This document shows positions 26,502 through 36,744 of a stretch of DNA of 64,000 nucleotides, in pieces. The notes under the pieces were generated by a model that did no database searches, was not told the DNA's origin, and worked only from the letters and a program-made list of their open reading frames with translations. Each line of letters opens with the position of its first letter. The first letter of the stretch is position 1. The position numbers and the translations under genes are program-made. The stretch is taken from positions 1-64,000 of the forward strand of contig NZ_JAJFES010000019.1 in assembly GCF_020708045.1 (NCBI RefSeq). The letters are read 5' to 3'. Source of the stretch: Massilia sp. IC2-278. GTDB taxonomy: Bacteria > Pseudomonadota > Gammaproteobacteria > Burkholderiales > Burkholderiaceae_D.

Positions 26502-26597
26502 TGGCGGAAGGCAGAAAGAGTCGAACTTACAGGAGAGCGGCTGACGCCCCCCACCGGGTTTGAAGCCCGGCCCCATCACCGGATGAGAATGCCTTCC
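26502..26597 (-). tRNA. selC: tRNA-Sec, anticodon TCA
   Basis: The gene reads GGAAGGCA at its 5' end and TGCCTTCC-GCCA at its 3' end, an 8-bp acceptor stem with an encoded CCA. The 6-bp D stem (CTCATC/GATGGG) closes a CGGT loop, a selC hallmark. The anticodon stem CCGGG/CCCGG carries TCA in its loop (complement at 26561-26563). A long variable arm follows, and the T loop is TTCGACT. At 96 bases it matches bacterial tRNA-Sec in length. The T stem, read as GTAAG/CTTTC, has one U-U mismatch. It lies 37 bases behind selB on the same strand, which closes the selenium module. Confidence 0.96.
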
Positions 26598-26634
26598 TTT
26601 TGCAGCGGCGGCGGCATGCCGCGCGCCCTTTGAC

Positions 26635-28536
26635 TTACACCTGCGGTGGCTCGGGCCAGCTGGCTTGCGGCCTCGGCAGGTGGGTATTGCGGACCCGGCG
26701 AGTATACCCGACGCGGTCGAAGAACTCCAACACCTGGATCGCGCGCTTGCGTCCCAGGCCGGTCGCATCGCGGAAGCTCGCGGCCTGCGCATCCGGCAGC
26801 CCGGCGACGATCGATGCCATCTCCGCCAGCGGCGCCGGATGGTAGAACAGGTCCGGCACCACCTGGCTCAGTTGTCCTGCACGTGAGAGTTTGCGCAGCA
26901 GCGCGCGCACCGCGTCTTCCTCCAGCTTGAAGTCGCGCGCCAGGTCGCGTACCCACGGCGGATCGAAGCGGCCGGCCTGCAGGGCCGCCAGTAACGGTGC
27001 CGCCATCGCCTGTTCCGCCTCGCTCAAGGCGACGCTGTGCGACGGCAGGTGCAGGCTCGCACTGCTGCGCGCAATCGATCCCGCTTCCAGCATGCGCGCC
27101 AGTAGGGCGCTCCAGATTGCGTCGCCCAGTTCCGGCGCCACCATCCGCTTCAGGCGCCACATCTCGAGGCCCGCTTCGTCGGGCTGGCGCGTGTGCCAGG
27201 CGGCCAGGCCGTCCAGTACGCGCGTTTCCAGCGGCGCGAGCATAGCGGGTGCGATCAATAGGCTGTCGCCGCCCGCCAATGGCAGGCGGAGGATGTCGTC
27301 AGGGAGTTGCAAACTGTCGGGCGCCGACTGGGTCAAGCGCACCAGGCTGGATACCGCGATGCCGGCAGGACTGGCCGCGACCAGCTTGCCCAGATCGCCA
27401 TCGGCGACCCAGCCAGCCAGCGCATCGAGCCAGGCCAGCCGCGCCGGGCTGCGCCGCTTGCGAGCAGGCCCGAACGGATCGAGCACCACGCCGCCGCCCA
27501 AGGTCTGCGTGGCGCCCGCATTGCGCAGCACGAAACGGTCTCCCGCCACCGCGTGCAGCGGCGCGTCGAACACCAACTGTGCGCGGGTACGCTTGCCCGG
27601 CGTGAGCTGTTCGGCGTCGAGCGGCACCAGGTGCGCCGTATGATGGGCAGCGCCGATGTGCACGTGCACCGGCGCCCACGAGCCGAGCGCCGTGGCATCG
27701 GGCAGCAGCGTGATGTCGGCATCGAAGCGCTCCGAACACTCCGCCATGCGCGGATCGACGATCCAGTTGCCGCGCGCGATGTCGTCCTTGGCTACGCCGG
27801 CCAGGTTCAGCGCCAAACGCTGGCCGGCCCGTCCTTCCTCGGCCGGCTGGCCCTGGGCGTGGATCGCGCGCACGCGCGCCTGCTGCCCACCCGGGGCCAG
27901 CTGCACCAGATCGCCCGGCGCCACGCGGCCCGCCAATGCTGTGCCGGTGATGACCGTACCTTGGCCAGACACGGTGAACACGCGGTCGACGCCCAGGCGG
28001 AACAGGCGCGCTTCGCTGCGGCCTGGCAGCGCCGCCGCTTCGTGCACGAGGTGATCGAGCAGCGCGGCCACGCCCGGATCGCCCGGATTTGCGGCAGCGG
28101 TGCGGAAGACGGGCGCGCCTGCAAACGGCGTACCGTCCAACAGCGCGGCAACCTCGTTCTCGACCTCGACCAGCCGCGCTTCATTCGCGCGGTCGGCCTT
28201 GGTCAGCGCCACGCAGGCACGGCGCACGCCGAGCAGTTCGAGGATCGCCAGATGCTCGCGCGTCTGCGGCATGATGCCGTCGTCGGCCGCCACCACCAGC
28301 AGGGCGAGGTCGATCCCGGTGACGCCCGAGGCCATGGTGCGGATGAATTTCTCGTGCCCGGGCACGTCGATCACGCCGAGGGTTTCGCCGCCGGGCAGCG
28401 GCGCATAGGCGTAACCCAGTTCGATGGTGATGCCGCGCGCCTTTTCTTCCTTCAGGCGGTCGGTGTCGACCCCGGTCAGGGCGCGCGTCAGCGTGGTCTT
28501 GCCATGGTCGATATGGCCTGCGGTACCGACGATCAT
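26635..28536 (-). CDS. selB: Selenocysteine-specific elongation factor
   Basis: SelB carries Sec-tRNA to the ribosome at UGA codons marked by a SECIS hairpin. The 633-aa protein starts with the GTPase domain, [20 protein letters not shown] (P-loop GHIDHGKT). Switch and G motifs follow: [20 protein letters not shown], and TKAD. The EF-Tu-like domains 2 and 3 follow, and the C-terminal 250 residues form winged-helix repeats that bind SECIS RNA (for example [21 protein letters not shown] and [22 protein letters not shown], in parts). The ATG overlaps the selA stop codon as ATGA. selC follows directly. Confidence 0.97.
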   Translation of the reverse strand: MIVGTAGHIDHGKTTLTRALTGVDTDRLKEEKARGITIELGYAYAPLPGGETLGVIDVPGHEKFIRTMASGVTGIDLALLVVAADDGIMPQTREHLAILELLGVRRACVALTKADRANEARLVEVENEVAALLDGTPFAGAPVFRTAAANPGDPGVAALLDHLVHEAAALPGRSEARLFRLGVDRVFTVSGQGTVITGTALAGRVAPGDLVQLAPGGQQARVRAIHAQGQPAEEGRAGQRLALNLAGVAKDDIARGNWIVDPRMAECSERFDADITLLPDATALGSWAPVHVHIGAAHHTAHLVPLDAEQLTPGKRTRAQLVFDAPLHAVAGDRFVLRNAGATQTLGGGVVLDPFGPARKRRSPARLAWLDALAGWVADGDLGKLVAASPAGIAVSSLVRLTQSAPDSLQLPDDILRLPLAGGDSLLIAPAMLAPLETRVLDGLAAWHTRQPDEAGLEMWRLKRMVAPELGDAIWSALLARMLEAGSIARSSASLHLPSHSVALSEAEQAMAAPLLAALQAGRFDPPWVRDLARDFKLEEDAVRALLRKLSRAGQLSQVVPDLFYHPAPLAEMASIVAGLPDAQAASFRDATGLGRKRAIQVLEFFDRVGYTRRVRNTHLPRPQASWPEPPQV

Positions 28537-29951
28537 GAAGCAGACGTCTCCCCGAGCAGCGCCAGCTGGTCGGCAAAGGCGGAGACCTGGTCGTCCTGCA
28601 GGCAGCGCAAATCGAGCCACAGGGTATCGTCGGCGATGCGGCCGATCACCGGGCGTGGCAGCCCGCGCAGGCGCCGTTCCAGCAGCCCGAGCGGATTGCC
28701 GCGCACGCCGGCGCGCGCCCGGATCGCCAGGCCATGGCTCGGCAGCAGTTCGACGGGCAGGGCGCCGCTGCCGATCTGGCTGTTCATGGTCGCGTCACCC
28801 ACGGTGTAGCTGTCACCCAGTGCTTCCTGCAACGGTGCGACCAGCGACGCGGCCAGCGCACGCATCTCGGCGGCCGGACGGGTCAGCAAACGCAGCGTGG
28901 TCAGGCGCTGCGGCAGCAGGTCCGGCGCGCGGTACAAATTCAGCACCGGTTCCAGCGCGGCCAGGGTCAGCTTCGACACGCGCAGCGCGCGCTTCAAGGG
29001 ATTCTTCTTGATCTTGGCAATCAGGTCGGCGCGCCCGGCGATGATGCCGCACTGCGGCCCGCCCAGCAGCTTGTCGCCGCTGAAGGTCACGAGATCGGCG
29101 CCGGCTGCAATGGTTTCTTTCACGGTCGTCTCGTGCGGCAAACCGTAGCGTTCCAGGTCGACCAAGGTGCCGCTGCCGAGATCGACGGCAATCGGAATCC
29201 CGCGCTCGCGCGACAGCGGCACCAGTTCGGCCACGCTCACTTCCTTCGTAAAACCGGTGATTGCGTAGTTACTCGCATGGACCTTCAGCAGCAGGGCCGT
29301 GTTCTCGCCCGCGAACTCCGCATAATCCTTCAGGTGGGTGCGGTTCGTGGTGCCCACTTCGCGCAGGGTGGCGCCGGCACGCGCCATGATGTCGGGGATG
29401 CGGAAGGCGCCGCCGATTTCCACCAGTTCGCCGCGCGAGACGATGACTTCGCGGCCCGAGCCCAGTGCATTGAGCATCAGCAGAACGGCCGCGGCATTGT
29501 TGTTCACCACGGTGACGGCTTCGGCGCCGGTCAATGCACGCAACTGTTCCTCGACCAGATCGTCGCGGTCGCCGCGCTTCCCGGTGTCGATGTCCCATTC
29601 CAGGTTCATCGGCCAGCGCAGCGCCTCGACCACCGCCTGCACCGCCACGTCCGGCAGCAGGGCGCGGCCGAGGTTCGTGTGCAGCACGGTGCCGGTGAGA
29701 TTGAATACCGGGCGCAGGCGCGAAGCATTTGCCGCGGCCAGGCGCTCGGCTAGCCGGGCCAGGATCGCATCCGGCGCAAGGTCGAGCGCAGCGCCGTCGC
29801 GCAAGCTTGAGCGCAACGCATCGAGCAACGCGCGCAAGGAATCCACGGTCTGCTCGCGCCCGTACTCGGCAATCAATGCCTGGCAGCCCGGCGCATCCAG
29901 CAGGACATGCACGGCCGGCAGGCGTGGCATCGGCGCGGCGCCGCCTGTCAC
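28533..29951 (-). CDS. selA: L-seryl-tRNA(Sec) selenium transferase
   Basis: This pyridoxal-phosphate enzyme converts seryl-tRNA-Sec to selenocysteinyl-tRNA-Sec using selenophosphate. The 472-aa protein has the family features [41 protein letters not shown] and the PLP lysine in [15 protein letters not shown] chose the GTG start because it overlaps the fdhE stop as GTGA; an ATG seven codons later (MPRLPAVH) is the alternative. The selenophosphate synthetase gene selD is not in the window and must lie elsewhere. Confidence 0.96.
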   Translation of the reverse strand: MTGGAAPMPRLPAVHVLLDAPGCQALIAEYGREQTVDSLRALLDALRSSLRDGAALDLAPDAILARLAERLAAANASRLRPVFNLTGTVLHTNLGRALLPDVAVQAVVEALRWPMNLEWDIDTGKRGDRDDLVEEQLRALTGAEAVTVVNNNAAAVLLMLNALGSGREVIVSRGELVEIGGAFRIPDIMARAGATLREVGTTNRTHLKDYAEFAGENTALLLKVHASNYAITGFTKEVSVAELVPLSRERGIPIAVDLGSGTLVDLERYGLPHETTVKETIAAGADLVTFSGDKLLGGPQCGIIAGRADLIAKIKKNPLKRALRVSKLTLAALEPVLNLYRAPDLLPQRLTTLRLLTRPAAEMRALAASLVAPLQEALGDSYTVGDATMNSQIGSGALPVELLPSHGLAIRARAGVRGNPLGLLERRLRGLPRPVIGRIADDTLWLDLRCLQDDQVSAFADQLALLGETSAS

Positions 29952-30976
29952 GCGTCGTCCTTCAGCCAGAGCAGCGGATTGCCGCTGGCGCGCGCATACC
30001 CGGCTTCGGACACGAGTACGTCCAGCAGCAGGCTGGCCAGGTCGTCGGCCAGCGGCTCCACGTGGTAGTCGTGTTCCTGGTTGAAGATCTTGCGGTAGGT
30101 GTGGCAATCGTCGCAGGTCTCGGCGCGCGCGACCTTGGTCGGGTCGTTGGCCTTGTCCAGGGTCTTGCCCTCGTTCGCGGCAGCCACGTTGGCGGCCTGC
30201 GGATCGGCATCCTTGCCGACCAGGCCCTGGTAGGCGACTTTCCCGTTGGCTTCGCAGCACGAGCACTTCACGCGCACCATGTGCCATTCGCTTTCGCAGC
30301 AGCTGCAGTGCAGGTAGCGATAACCCTGCGATTGCCCACCGATGCGCACCACGCTGGCCACCGGCTGCGAACCGCACACCGGGCACAGCGTGCCGGTCAC
30401 GAGCGGCTGGGCCCAGGCCGGGTCGAGGCGCGAGGCCATCAGGCTCCAGCTCACTTGCAGGGCGGCGGCGATGAAGGGCGCGCACAGCGGGTCGATGCCC
30501 TCGGCATAACCGTTGAGGATGGCGTCGGCCATGCCTTCCAGTTCCGCATCGCCCAGGCCGCGCAGCAGCGCCAGGGCCGGCGCCAGTTGCGGCGACGCCT
30601 CGACGCCTGGCTTGAGTGCTTCGAGCAGGGCGGCGAACACGGCGCGCCAGCCGGCCGGGCGTGCACCGCTGACCGGCAGTGGCGGCATGTTGTGGTCGTG
30701 GGCCAGCTTCATCGTCGCGTCCGGCGGCAGCTCGACCTGTTCGGCAACGCTGCCGGATACCACGGCCTGCTGGGCATCGGCCAGCTGCGCCATCAGGCTC
30801 AGGTAGCCGCGCAGGGCTTCTTCGACGGGAATGCCCGGCACTTCGCCGGCCGCCAGCTGGCGCAGGCGCGTGGCGCGTGCGGCGAACAGGGTGGCGGGAT
30901 GAGGCAGCAGCAGACGTGGGATGGCGTTGTGATCGAGGCCTTCGATCTCGCCCGGTTGGAGTAGACGTTGTACCAA
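29948..30976 (-). CDS. fdhE: Formate dehydrogenase accessory protein FdhE
   Basis: FdhE is a cytosolic rubredoxin-like iron protein needed for activity of respiratory formate dehydrogenases. The 342-aa protein carries four cysteine motifs in its C-terminal half (CPVC, CSCC, CSCC and CDDC), within the typical [11 protein letters not shown] and [20 protein letters not shown] context (in parts). The only early start is a TTG giving (M)[12 protein letters not shown], with GAGAGA upstream; ATG codons are much further in. It follows the formate dehydrogenase structural genes across a terminator-like hairpin and overlaps selA. Confidence 0.93.
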   Translation of the reverse strand: MVQRLLQPGEIEGLDHNAIPRLLLPHPATLFAARATRLRQLAAGEVPGIPVEEALRGYLSLMAQLADAQQAVVSGSVAEQVELPPDATMKLAHDHNMPPLPVSGARPAGWRAVFAALLEALKPGVEASPQLAPALALLRGLGDAELEGMADAILNGYAEGIDPLCAPFIAAALQVSWSLMASRLDPAWAQPLVTGTLCPVCGSQPVASVVRIGGQSQGYRYLHCSCCESEWHMVRVKCSCCEANGKVAYQGLVGKDADPQAANVAAANEGKTLDKANDPTKVARAETCDDCHTYRKIFNQEHDYHVEPLADDLASLLLDVLVSEAGYARASGNPLLWLKDDA

Positions 30977-30988
30977 AATAATCTCTCG

Positions 30989-31026
30989 AAAAAAGCAGGG
31001 CCGGGTCGCGTGTGCGAACCCGGCCC
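30989..31026 (-). terminator. Intrinsic terminator/attenuator between fdnI and fdhE
   Basis: On the minus strand a perfect 9-bp GC stem (GGGCCGGGT with ACCCGGCCC, at 31026-31018 and 31006-30998) is followed by TGCTTTTTT. This is a canonical rho-independent terminator in the middle of the formate/selenium operon. Partial read-through would give more FdnGHI than FdhE-SelA-SelB. An independent promoter for the accessory genes in the same gap is not visible. Confidence 0.75.
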
Positions 31027-31085
31027 ATTGTAAATCAAGCAGAGGAAGCGCGTCGGCGGCGCTTCGATCCGCTCGCGGCGATGCC

Positions 31086-31742
31086 TTAGCGGCCGCCCTT
31101 GTTGCGCATCAGCTGCTCGAACCAGCGCGGATGGTGCTTGCGCACCCAGCCATAGGTCACGGTGCCGCGCACCATGGCGCCCATCGTGCCCTTGATCCAG
31201 ATGCCGGCGTACACGTGCACGATGATCGAGACGATGATCACGAACGCGAAGAACGCGTGCAGCACGGCCGACAGGCGGATCACGCCGATCGGGAACAGGT
31301 GCGAGAACCAGGCGCGCCAGATCACGATGCCGGTCAGCAGCAGGAACACCATGCAGGCGATCAGCGTGAAGAACAGCATCTTCTGGCCGGCGTTGTAGCG
31401 GCCCACCTTCGGCAGCGCGTGCTCGTTTCCGTTCAGGACGTCCGGAATCTGGCGCAGCCACTGCTTGTCGCCCGGCTCGAACTGGTTGTGGTGCCAGAAG
31501 CGCACCACCAGCACGGCAAAGGCGGCAAACATCACCAGCCCGAAGAACGGGTGCAGGATGCGGGTCCACTGGCCGCCGCCGAACAGCAGCGCCAGCCAGG
31601 CCATGACCGGGTGGAACATGGCCAGGCCCGACAAGCCGGCCAGCACGAAGCAGATCGCCGTGATCCAATGGTTGCTGCGTTCATTGGCGTTGTAGCGCTC
31701 GATCAGCGGGTTGCCGTCCTTGTCACGCAGCTCACGCTTCAT
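31086..31742 (-). CDS. fdnI: Formate dehydrogenase gamma subunit, cytochrome b556
   Basis: This membrane subunit holds two b hemes and passes electrons from the beta subunit to the quinone pool. The 218-aa protein has four membrane helices. The heme-ligand histidines lie in [20 protein letters not shown] and HPFFGLVMF, and in the C-terminal [26 protein letters not shown] (in parts). It ends in a basic tail. Its ATG overlaps the 3' end of the beta-subunit gene by eleven bases. It is the last structural gene before the terminator-like hairpin. Confidence 0.95.
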   Translation of the reverse strand: MKRELRDKDGNPLIERYNANERSNHWITAICFVLAGLSGLAMFHPVMAWLALLFGGGQWTRILHPFFGLVMFAAFAVLVVRFWHHNQFEPGDKQWLRQIPDVLNGNEHALPKVGRYNAGQKMLFFTLIACMVFLLLTGIVIWRAWFSHLFPIGVIRLSAVLHAFFAFVIIVSIIVHVYAGIWIKGTMGAMVRGTVTYGWVRKHHPRWFEQLMRNKGGR

Positions 31743-32652
31743 GCTTTTCTCCCTGCAGCTGCTTGGCGGCGGCCAGCGCTTCGGCTTCCTCTTCCTTGCT
31801 CACCTCGTTCGGGCCGACACGGGTGTAGTGGAACAGGCCGGCGATTGCGGCGGCAGCCATGCCGGCCATTGCCAGCGGCTTGGCCAAGCCCTTCCAGATG
31901 GCGACGGCCGGGCTGATGCTCGGGTTGTCGCGCAGGCCGCTGTACAGCGAGGGCTTGTTCGCGTGATGCAGGACGTACATCACGTGGGTGCCGCCCACGC
32001 CGGCCGGGTCGTACAGGCCGGCGTTCTTGTAGCCGCGTTCCTTCAGGTCTTCGATGCGCTCGGCCGCGTGCGTCTTCATGTCCTCCTTGGTGCCGAACAT
32101 GATGGCGCCGGTCGGGCAGGTCTTGACGCAGGCCGGTTCCTGGCCCACGGCAACCCGGTCCGAGCACAGCGTGCACTTATACGCGCGGTTGTCCTGCTTC
32201 GAAATGCGCGGCACGTCGAACGGGCAGCCCGTCACGCAGTAGCCGCACCCGATGCAGTTTTCCTGCTGGAAGTCGACGATGCCGTTCGCGTACTGCACGA
32301 TCGCGCCCGGCGACGGGCAGGCCTTCAGGCAGCCCGGGTCCTCGCAGTGCATGCAGCCGTCCTTGCGGATCAGCCACTCGAGGTTGCCGTCTTCGTTCTC
32401 GTGCTCGGCGAAACGCATCACCGTCCACGACTTCGGGGTCAGGTCGGTCGGGTTGTCATAGATGCCCGAGTTCACGCCCACTTCGTCGCGGATGTCGTTC
32501 CACTCCATGCAGGCGGTCTGGCAAGCCTTGCAGCCGATGCATTTCGAGGCGTCGATCAGCTTGGCGACGCTGCCGCCCACCGGCGAACGCGCGGTAGGCG
32601 GGGTCACGGTGGTGGCCGAGACCCGTTTGATGTCCAACGATTGTAGTGCCAT
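31732..32652 (-). CDS. fdnH: Formate dehydrogenase beta subunit, iron-sulfur
   Basis: This electron-transfer subunit is located at the periplasmic side. The 306-aa protein contains four [4Fe-4S] cysteine clusters: [11 protein letters not shown] near residue 38, [13 protein letters not shown] near 100, [16 protein letters not shown] near 135 and CTLCSDRV...[11 protein letters not shown] single C-terminal membrane anchor ([20 protein letters not shown]) precedes an acidic tail, as in FdnH/FdoH. It lies 16 bases behind the alpha-subunit gene and overlaps the gamma-subunit gene. Confidence 0.96.
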   Translation of the reverse strand: MALQSLDIKRVSATTVTPPTARSPVGGSVAKLIDASKCIGCKACQTACMEWNDIRDEVGVNSGIYDNPTDLTPKSWTVMRFAEHENEDGNLEWLIRKDGCMHCEDPGCLKACPSPGAIVQYANGIVDFQQENCIGCGYCVTGCPFDVPRISKQDNRAYKCTLCSDRVAVGQEPACVKTCPTGAIMFGTKEDMKTHAAERIEDLKERGYKNAGLYDPAGVGGTHVMYVLHHANKPSLYSGLRDNPSISPAVAIWKGLAKPLAMAGMAAAAIAGLFHYTRVGPNEVSKEEEAEALAAAKQLQGEKHEA

Positions 32653-32668
32653 ATCTATTCTCCGGTCC

Positions 32669-35600
32669 TCAAGCCTTCTCGACTTTCACCAGGAAGGATT
32701 TGAATTCCGGTGTCTGCGAGTTACCGTCGCCCACAACGGGGGTCAGGGTGTTGGTCAAATAACCAGGCTTGGTCAGTCCCTTGAAGCCAAAGTGAATCGG
32801 GATACCGATCGTGAAGGTTTCCTTGCCGTCGATCTTCAATGCCTTGATACGCTTGGTGACGATGCACTTGGCGATGATGTGGCCGCGTTTCGACGTCACT
32901 TTCACGTGGTCGCCCGCCACCACGCCAATCGTCCTGGCATGGGCTTCGCCGATTTCCACGAACTGTTCCGGCTGGATGATCGCGTTCAGGCGGGCATGCT
33001 TGGTCCAGGTGTGGAAGTGCTCGGTCAGACGATAGGTGGTCGCCACGATCGGGAACTCGGCCGCCGTACCCATCTGCTTGCGGTCTTCCGGGAACACGCG
33101 CGCGCCAGGGTTGCTGGTCGCACGGGCATTGTTCGGGTGCATCAGGTTCTTGCCAACCGGATTCTCGAACGGCTCGTAGTGCTCGGGGAAGGGACCCTCG
33201 TTCATCATGCCGCGGGCAAAGAAGCGCGCCACGCCTTCGGCATTCATGATGAACGGGTTCATGCCGCCCACCGGGTTCTCGTCGACCTTGAAGTCGGGCA
33301 CGTCGGCGCCGGTCCAGGCCGCACCGTTCCAGCCGATCAGCTTGCGCTTCGGATCGAACGGCTTACCCTGCGTATCGCAGGACGCGCGGTTGTACAGCAC
33401 GCGGCGGTTCGCCGGCCAGGCCCAGGCCCAGTTCAGCGTATTGCCGATGCCGGTCGGGTCGCTGTTATCGCGGCGGCCCATCTGGTTACCGGCTTGCGTC
33501 CACGAACCCGCGAAGATCCAGCAGCCCGAAGCGGTGCTGCCGTCGTCGCGCAATTGCGCAAAGCCTGCCAGCTGCTCGCCCTTTTTCGCCAACACTTTCG
33601 TCGGGTCTTTCGGGTCGAGCACGTCGGCCAGCGCCTTGCCGTTGAACTCCATGGCGAGTTCTTCCGGGGTCGGGCTGTGCGGACGGGCGTAGTTCCAGGT
33701 CAGGTTCAGGATCGGGTCCGGGAACTTGCCGCCATCCTTCTGGTAGGCGCCTTTCATGCGCAGGAACAGTTCCGACATGATCTCGATGTCCGAACGTGCC
33801 TTGCCCGGCGGTTCCGCGCCTTGCCAGTGCCACTGCAGCACGCGCGAGGACGAGACCAGCGAGCCGCGTTCTTCAGCGAAGCAGGTGGTCGGCAGGCGGA
33901 AGACTTCGGTCTGGATCTGGGTCGGGTCGACGTCGTGGAATTCGCCATGCGACTTCCAGAATTCGGCCGTTTCCGTTTCCAGCGGGTCCATCACGACCAG
34001 GAACTTCAGCTTCGACAGACCGGCCTGTACCTTGGCCTTGTTCGGGGCGGACGCCAGCACGTTGAAGCCCTGGCAGATGTAACCGTTCATCTTGCCCTGG
34101 TTCATCAGCTCGATGGCTTGCAGCAGGTCGTACGGCTTGTCCAGCTTCGGCAGGTAGTCGAACGCGAAGTTGTTTTCCTGGGTTGCGGCATCGCCCCACC
34201 ACGACTTCATGAAGGAGACGTGGAACTTCTTGTAGTTGCTCCAGTAGCTGAGCTGGTTCGGACGCAGGGCCTGCGGTGCGCGCGCCTTGATGTAGGCGTC
34301 GAAGTCCTGTTCGGCTTCGTTCGGCAGGGTCATGTAGCCCGGCAGCAGGTTCGACATCAGGCCGAGGTCGGTCAGGCCCTGGATGTTCGAGTGGCCGCGC
34401 AGCGCGTTCATGCCGCCGCCGGCGATACCCATGTTACCCAGCAGCAGCTGGACCATGGCGCCGAGGCGAATGGTCTGGGCGCCGGTGGAGTGGTGGGTCC
34501 AGCCCAGTGCGTACAGGATGGTACCGGCGCGGCCAGGCACGGCGGTCGACGCCAGTGCATCGGCAACCTTCTGGAACTGCGCAGGCGACACGCCGCAAAT
34601 CTTTTCCACCATCTCCGTCGTGTAACGGGAATAGTGTTTCTTCATCAACTGGTACACGCAGCGCGGATGGCTCAGGGTCGGGTCGACCTTGGCGTAACCG
34701 TCTTCGCCGATCTCGTAGTTCCAGCTCGATTTGTCTGCGTATTTACCGGCTGCTTCGTCGTAGCCGGAATAAATGCCGTCATTGAAGGCGAAATCTTCGC
34801 GCACGATGAAAGGCATGTCCGTGTAATTGCGGACGTATTCGTGCTGGATCTTGTCGGTCGTCAGCAGGTAATTGACGATCGCGCCCAGGAACACGATGTC
34901 CGTGCCGGTACGCGTCGCGACGTAATAGTCTGCAACGGACGCGGTACGGGTAAAGCGCGGGTCGACCACGACCAGCTTCGCTTTATTGTGGGCCTTTGCT
35001 TCGGTGACCCATTTGAAACCACAAGGGTGTGCTTCAGCGGCATTGCCGCCCATGACGAGGATGACATCTGCATTCTTGATGTCGACCCAGTGATTCGTCA
35101 TCGCTCCACGGCCAAACGTCGGGGCAAGACCTGCCACCGTCGGACCGTGTCAAACACGCGCCTGGTTATCGAATGTCAGCATGCCCAAAGACCGCACGGT
35201 CTTGTGGGTAATGTATCCGGTTTCATTGCTGCCGGCCGATGCGGCCAGCATGCCGGTGGTCAGCCAGCGGTTCACGACCTTGCCGTCTGCCGTCTTCTCG
35301 ATGAAGTTGGCGTCGCGGTCTTCCTTCATCAGCGTAGCGATACGGTCCAGCGCCTGGTCCCAGGAAATCTTGGTCCATTCGGTGCCGCCCGGCTTGCGGT
35401 ATTCCGGCTCGAGCAGTCGGCTCGGGCTGTGGATGAAGTCCACCAGGGAAGCGCCCTTCGGGCACAGGGTGCCGCGGTTAACCGGGTGGTCGGGATCGCC
35501 TTCGATGTGGATAATGGATGCGGCGGCGTTCTTGGCGCCATCGCCAAGGCCGTACATCAGGATGCCGCAACCGACGGAGCAGTACGGGCAGGTTTGACGG

Positions 35601-35740
35601 GTTTCGGTGGTGCGGGCGAGCTTGTACTGCCGGACTTCGGCGAGTGCCGTAGCCGGAGCAAAGCCGAGCAGCGCCAGGCTCGAACCCGCGATGGTGGCGC
35701 CAGATACCTTAAGGAACTGGCGGCGAGACATCTGGTTCAT
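32669..35740 (-). CDS. fdnG: Formate dehydrogenase alpha subunit, selenocysteine-containing
   Basis: This periplasmic molybdopterin subunit oxidises formate to CO2. Read through an in-frame TGA at 35152-35150 it is 1023 aa, as in FdnG/FdoG. The Tat signal is [19 protein letters not shown] (SRRQFLK). The [4Fe-4S] site [14 protein letters not shown] with LCPKGA follows. Selenocysteine is residue 197 in the context [21 protein letters not shown]. Downstream are the usual MGD-binding segments. The ATG has AAGGATTTTTG in front; a TTG one codon earlier is less likely. Software that ignores Sec would split it into a 197-aa piece and an 822-aa piece. It heads the operon fdnGHI-fdhE-selAB-selC. Confidence 0.97.
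35123..35152 (-). promoter_or_regulatory. UGA selenocysteine codon and bSECIS element of fdnG
   Basis: The TGA codon occupies 35152-35150. Fourteen bases after it the minus strand reads GGCA-GGTCT-TGCC (35135-35123), a 4-bp stem closing a GGUCU loop. This loop is the same as the SelB-binding loop of the E. coli fdhF SECIS. Lower-stem pairing towards the UGA is plausible but was not computed. SelB encoded 6.6 kb downstream should recognise it. Confidence 0.88.
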
Positions 35741-35743
35741 CAA

Positions 35744-35892
35744 AAATCCTTCTCACAGGAAACGAGGGCGCTAGCTTACACCTTGGACATACACTGATGA
35801 ATGCTAAAATTGATGAATATTTCCTCTAAACTGCTCAAATACGTAGTTTCCACAATGACCGAAACGCAATTTCGGGCGTTTGCGTTAAAAAA
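35744..35892. promoter_or_regulatory. Divergent control region between fdnG and fdhD
   Basis: The 149-base gap separates the two halves of the formate module and is AT-rich compared with the genes. It contains repeated TGATGAAT words near 35797 and 35813, the latter reading TTGATGAATATT, which is one good half of an FNR-type box. An AACGCAA...TTGCGTT inverted repeat lies at 35863-35886 directly before fdhD. No complete FNR, NarL or FhlA consensus is evident to me. Confidence 0.35.
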
Positions 35893-36744
35893 ATGACAAA
35901 TCTGATTAACTCGGAAGAGGACGTTTCCGTGCCGACTGCCCGCTCGCGCGACGTGCTGCGCATGCGCGGCGGCGTGCTGGCCGAGACTGCCGACATGGTG
36001 GTCGACGAGGTGCCGGTGGCGCTGGTCTACAACGGCCTGTCGCATGCGGTGATGATGGCGACGCCAGCCGACCTGGAAGACTTCGCGCTGGGCTTTTCGC
36101 TGAGCGAAGGGATCATCGATTCGGCTGCCGCCTGCTATGGCATCGAGGTCGAGCAGGGCGGGCAGGGGATCGCGGTGCAGCTGGAGATTGCGTCGTCGGC
36201 CTTTGTCGGATTGAAGGAAAGGCGGCGCGTGCTGGCCGGGCGTACCGGCTGCGGGCTGTGCGGGGTGGATAGCCTGGAGCAGGTGCGGCGGCCCGAGCGT
36301 GTGCTGGCGCCGGCGATTGGATTTCATGCGGCAGGCGTGCGTGCGGCGCTGGGTGCCATCGGCGCCGAGCAGCAGTTGACGCGGCTGACCGGCGCGGCCC
36401 ACGCGGCTGCCTGGTGCGGGATGGATGGCTCGTTGCGCATCGTGCGCGAGGACGTCGGCCGCCACAATGCGCTGGACAAGGTGATCGGGGCCATGGCGCG
36501 CGCGAAGTGTTCGCCCGAGGATGGCTTTTTCCTGATCACCAGCCGCGTGAGTTTCGAGATGGCGCAGAAGGCGGTGATGGCCGGGGTGCCGGCGCTGGTC
36601 GGCATGTCGGCGCCGACGCTGGCAGCCGTCGAGTTGGCGGAAAAGGCCGGCATGACCTTGCTGGCGTTTGCGCGTGGGCGCGACTTCGTTTGCTACACGC
36701 ACCCGCAGCATCTCGGTCTCGACGTCACCGCGTCCGAAGCATGA
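35893..36744 (+). CDS. fdhD: Formate dehydrogenase sulfurtransferase FdhD
   Basis: FdhD transfers sulfur from IscS to the molybdenum cofactor of formate dehydrogenase, which the selenoenzyme needs for activity. The 283-aa cytosolic protein has the conserved blocks EVPVALVYNGLSHAVMMATP, DLEDFALGFSLSEGII, the redox/sulfur-transfer loop RTGCGLCGV (CxxC), EDVGRHNALDKVIG and SRVSFEMAQKAVMAGVPAL (in parts). It is divergent from fdnG, as expected for a dedicated maturation factor. Its stop overlaps the start of a nitroreductase gene as ATGA. Confidence 0.96.
   Translation: MTNLINSEEDVSVPTARSRDVLRMRGGVLAETADMVVDEVPVALVYNGLSHAVMMATPADLEDFALGFSLSEGIIDSAAACYGIEVEQGGQGIAVQLEIASSAFVGLKERRRVLAGRTGCGLCGVDSLEQVRRPERVLAPAIGFHAAGVRAALGAIGAEQQLTRLTGAAHAAAWCGMDGSLRIVREDVGRHNALDKVIGAMARAKCSPEDGFFLITSRVSFEMAQKAVMAGVPALVGMSAPTLAAVELAEKAGMTLLAFARGRDFVCYTHPQHLGLDVTASEA

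Noticed and set aside
32669-35740. Apparent split of the formate dehydrogenase alpha gene into two genes by a stop codon
   Set aside because: The stop is a selenocysteine TGA in the conserved position with a SECIS hairpin, and SelA, SelB and tRNA-Sec genes are in the same operon.
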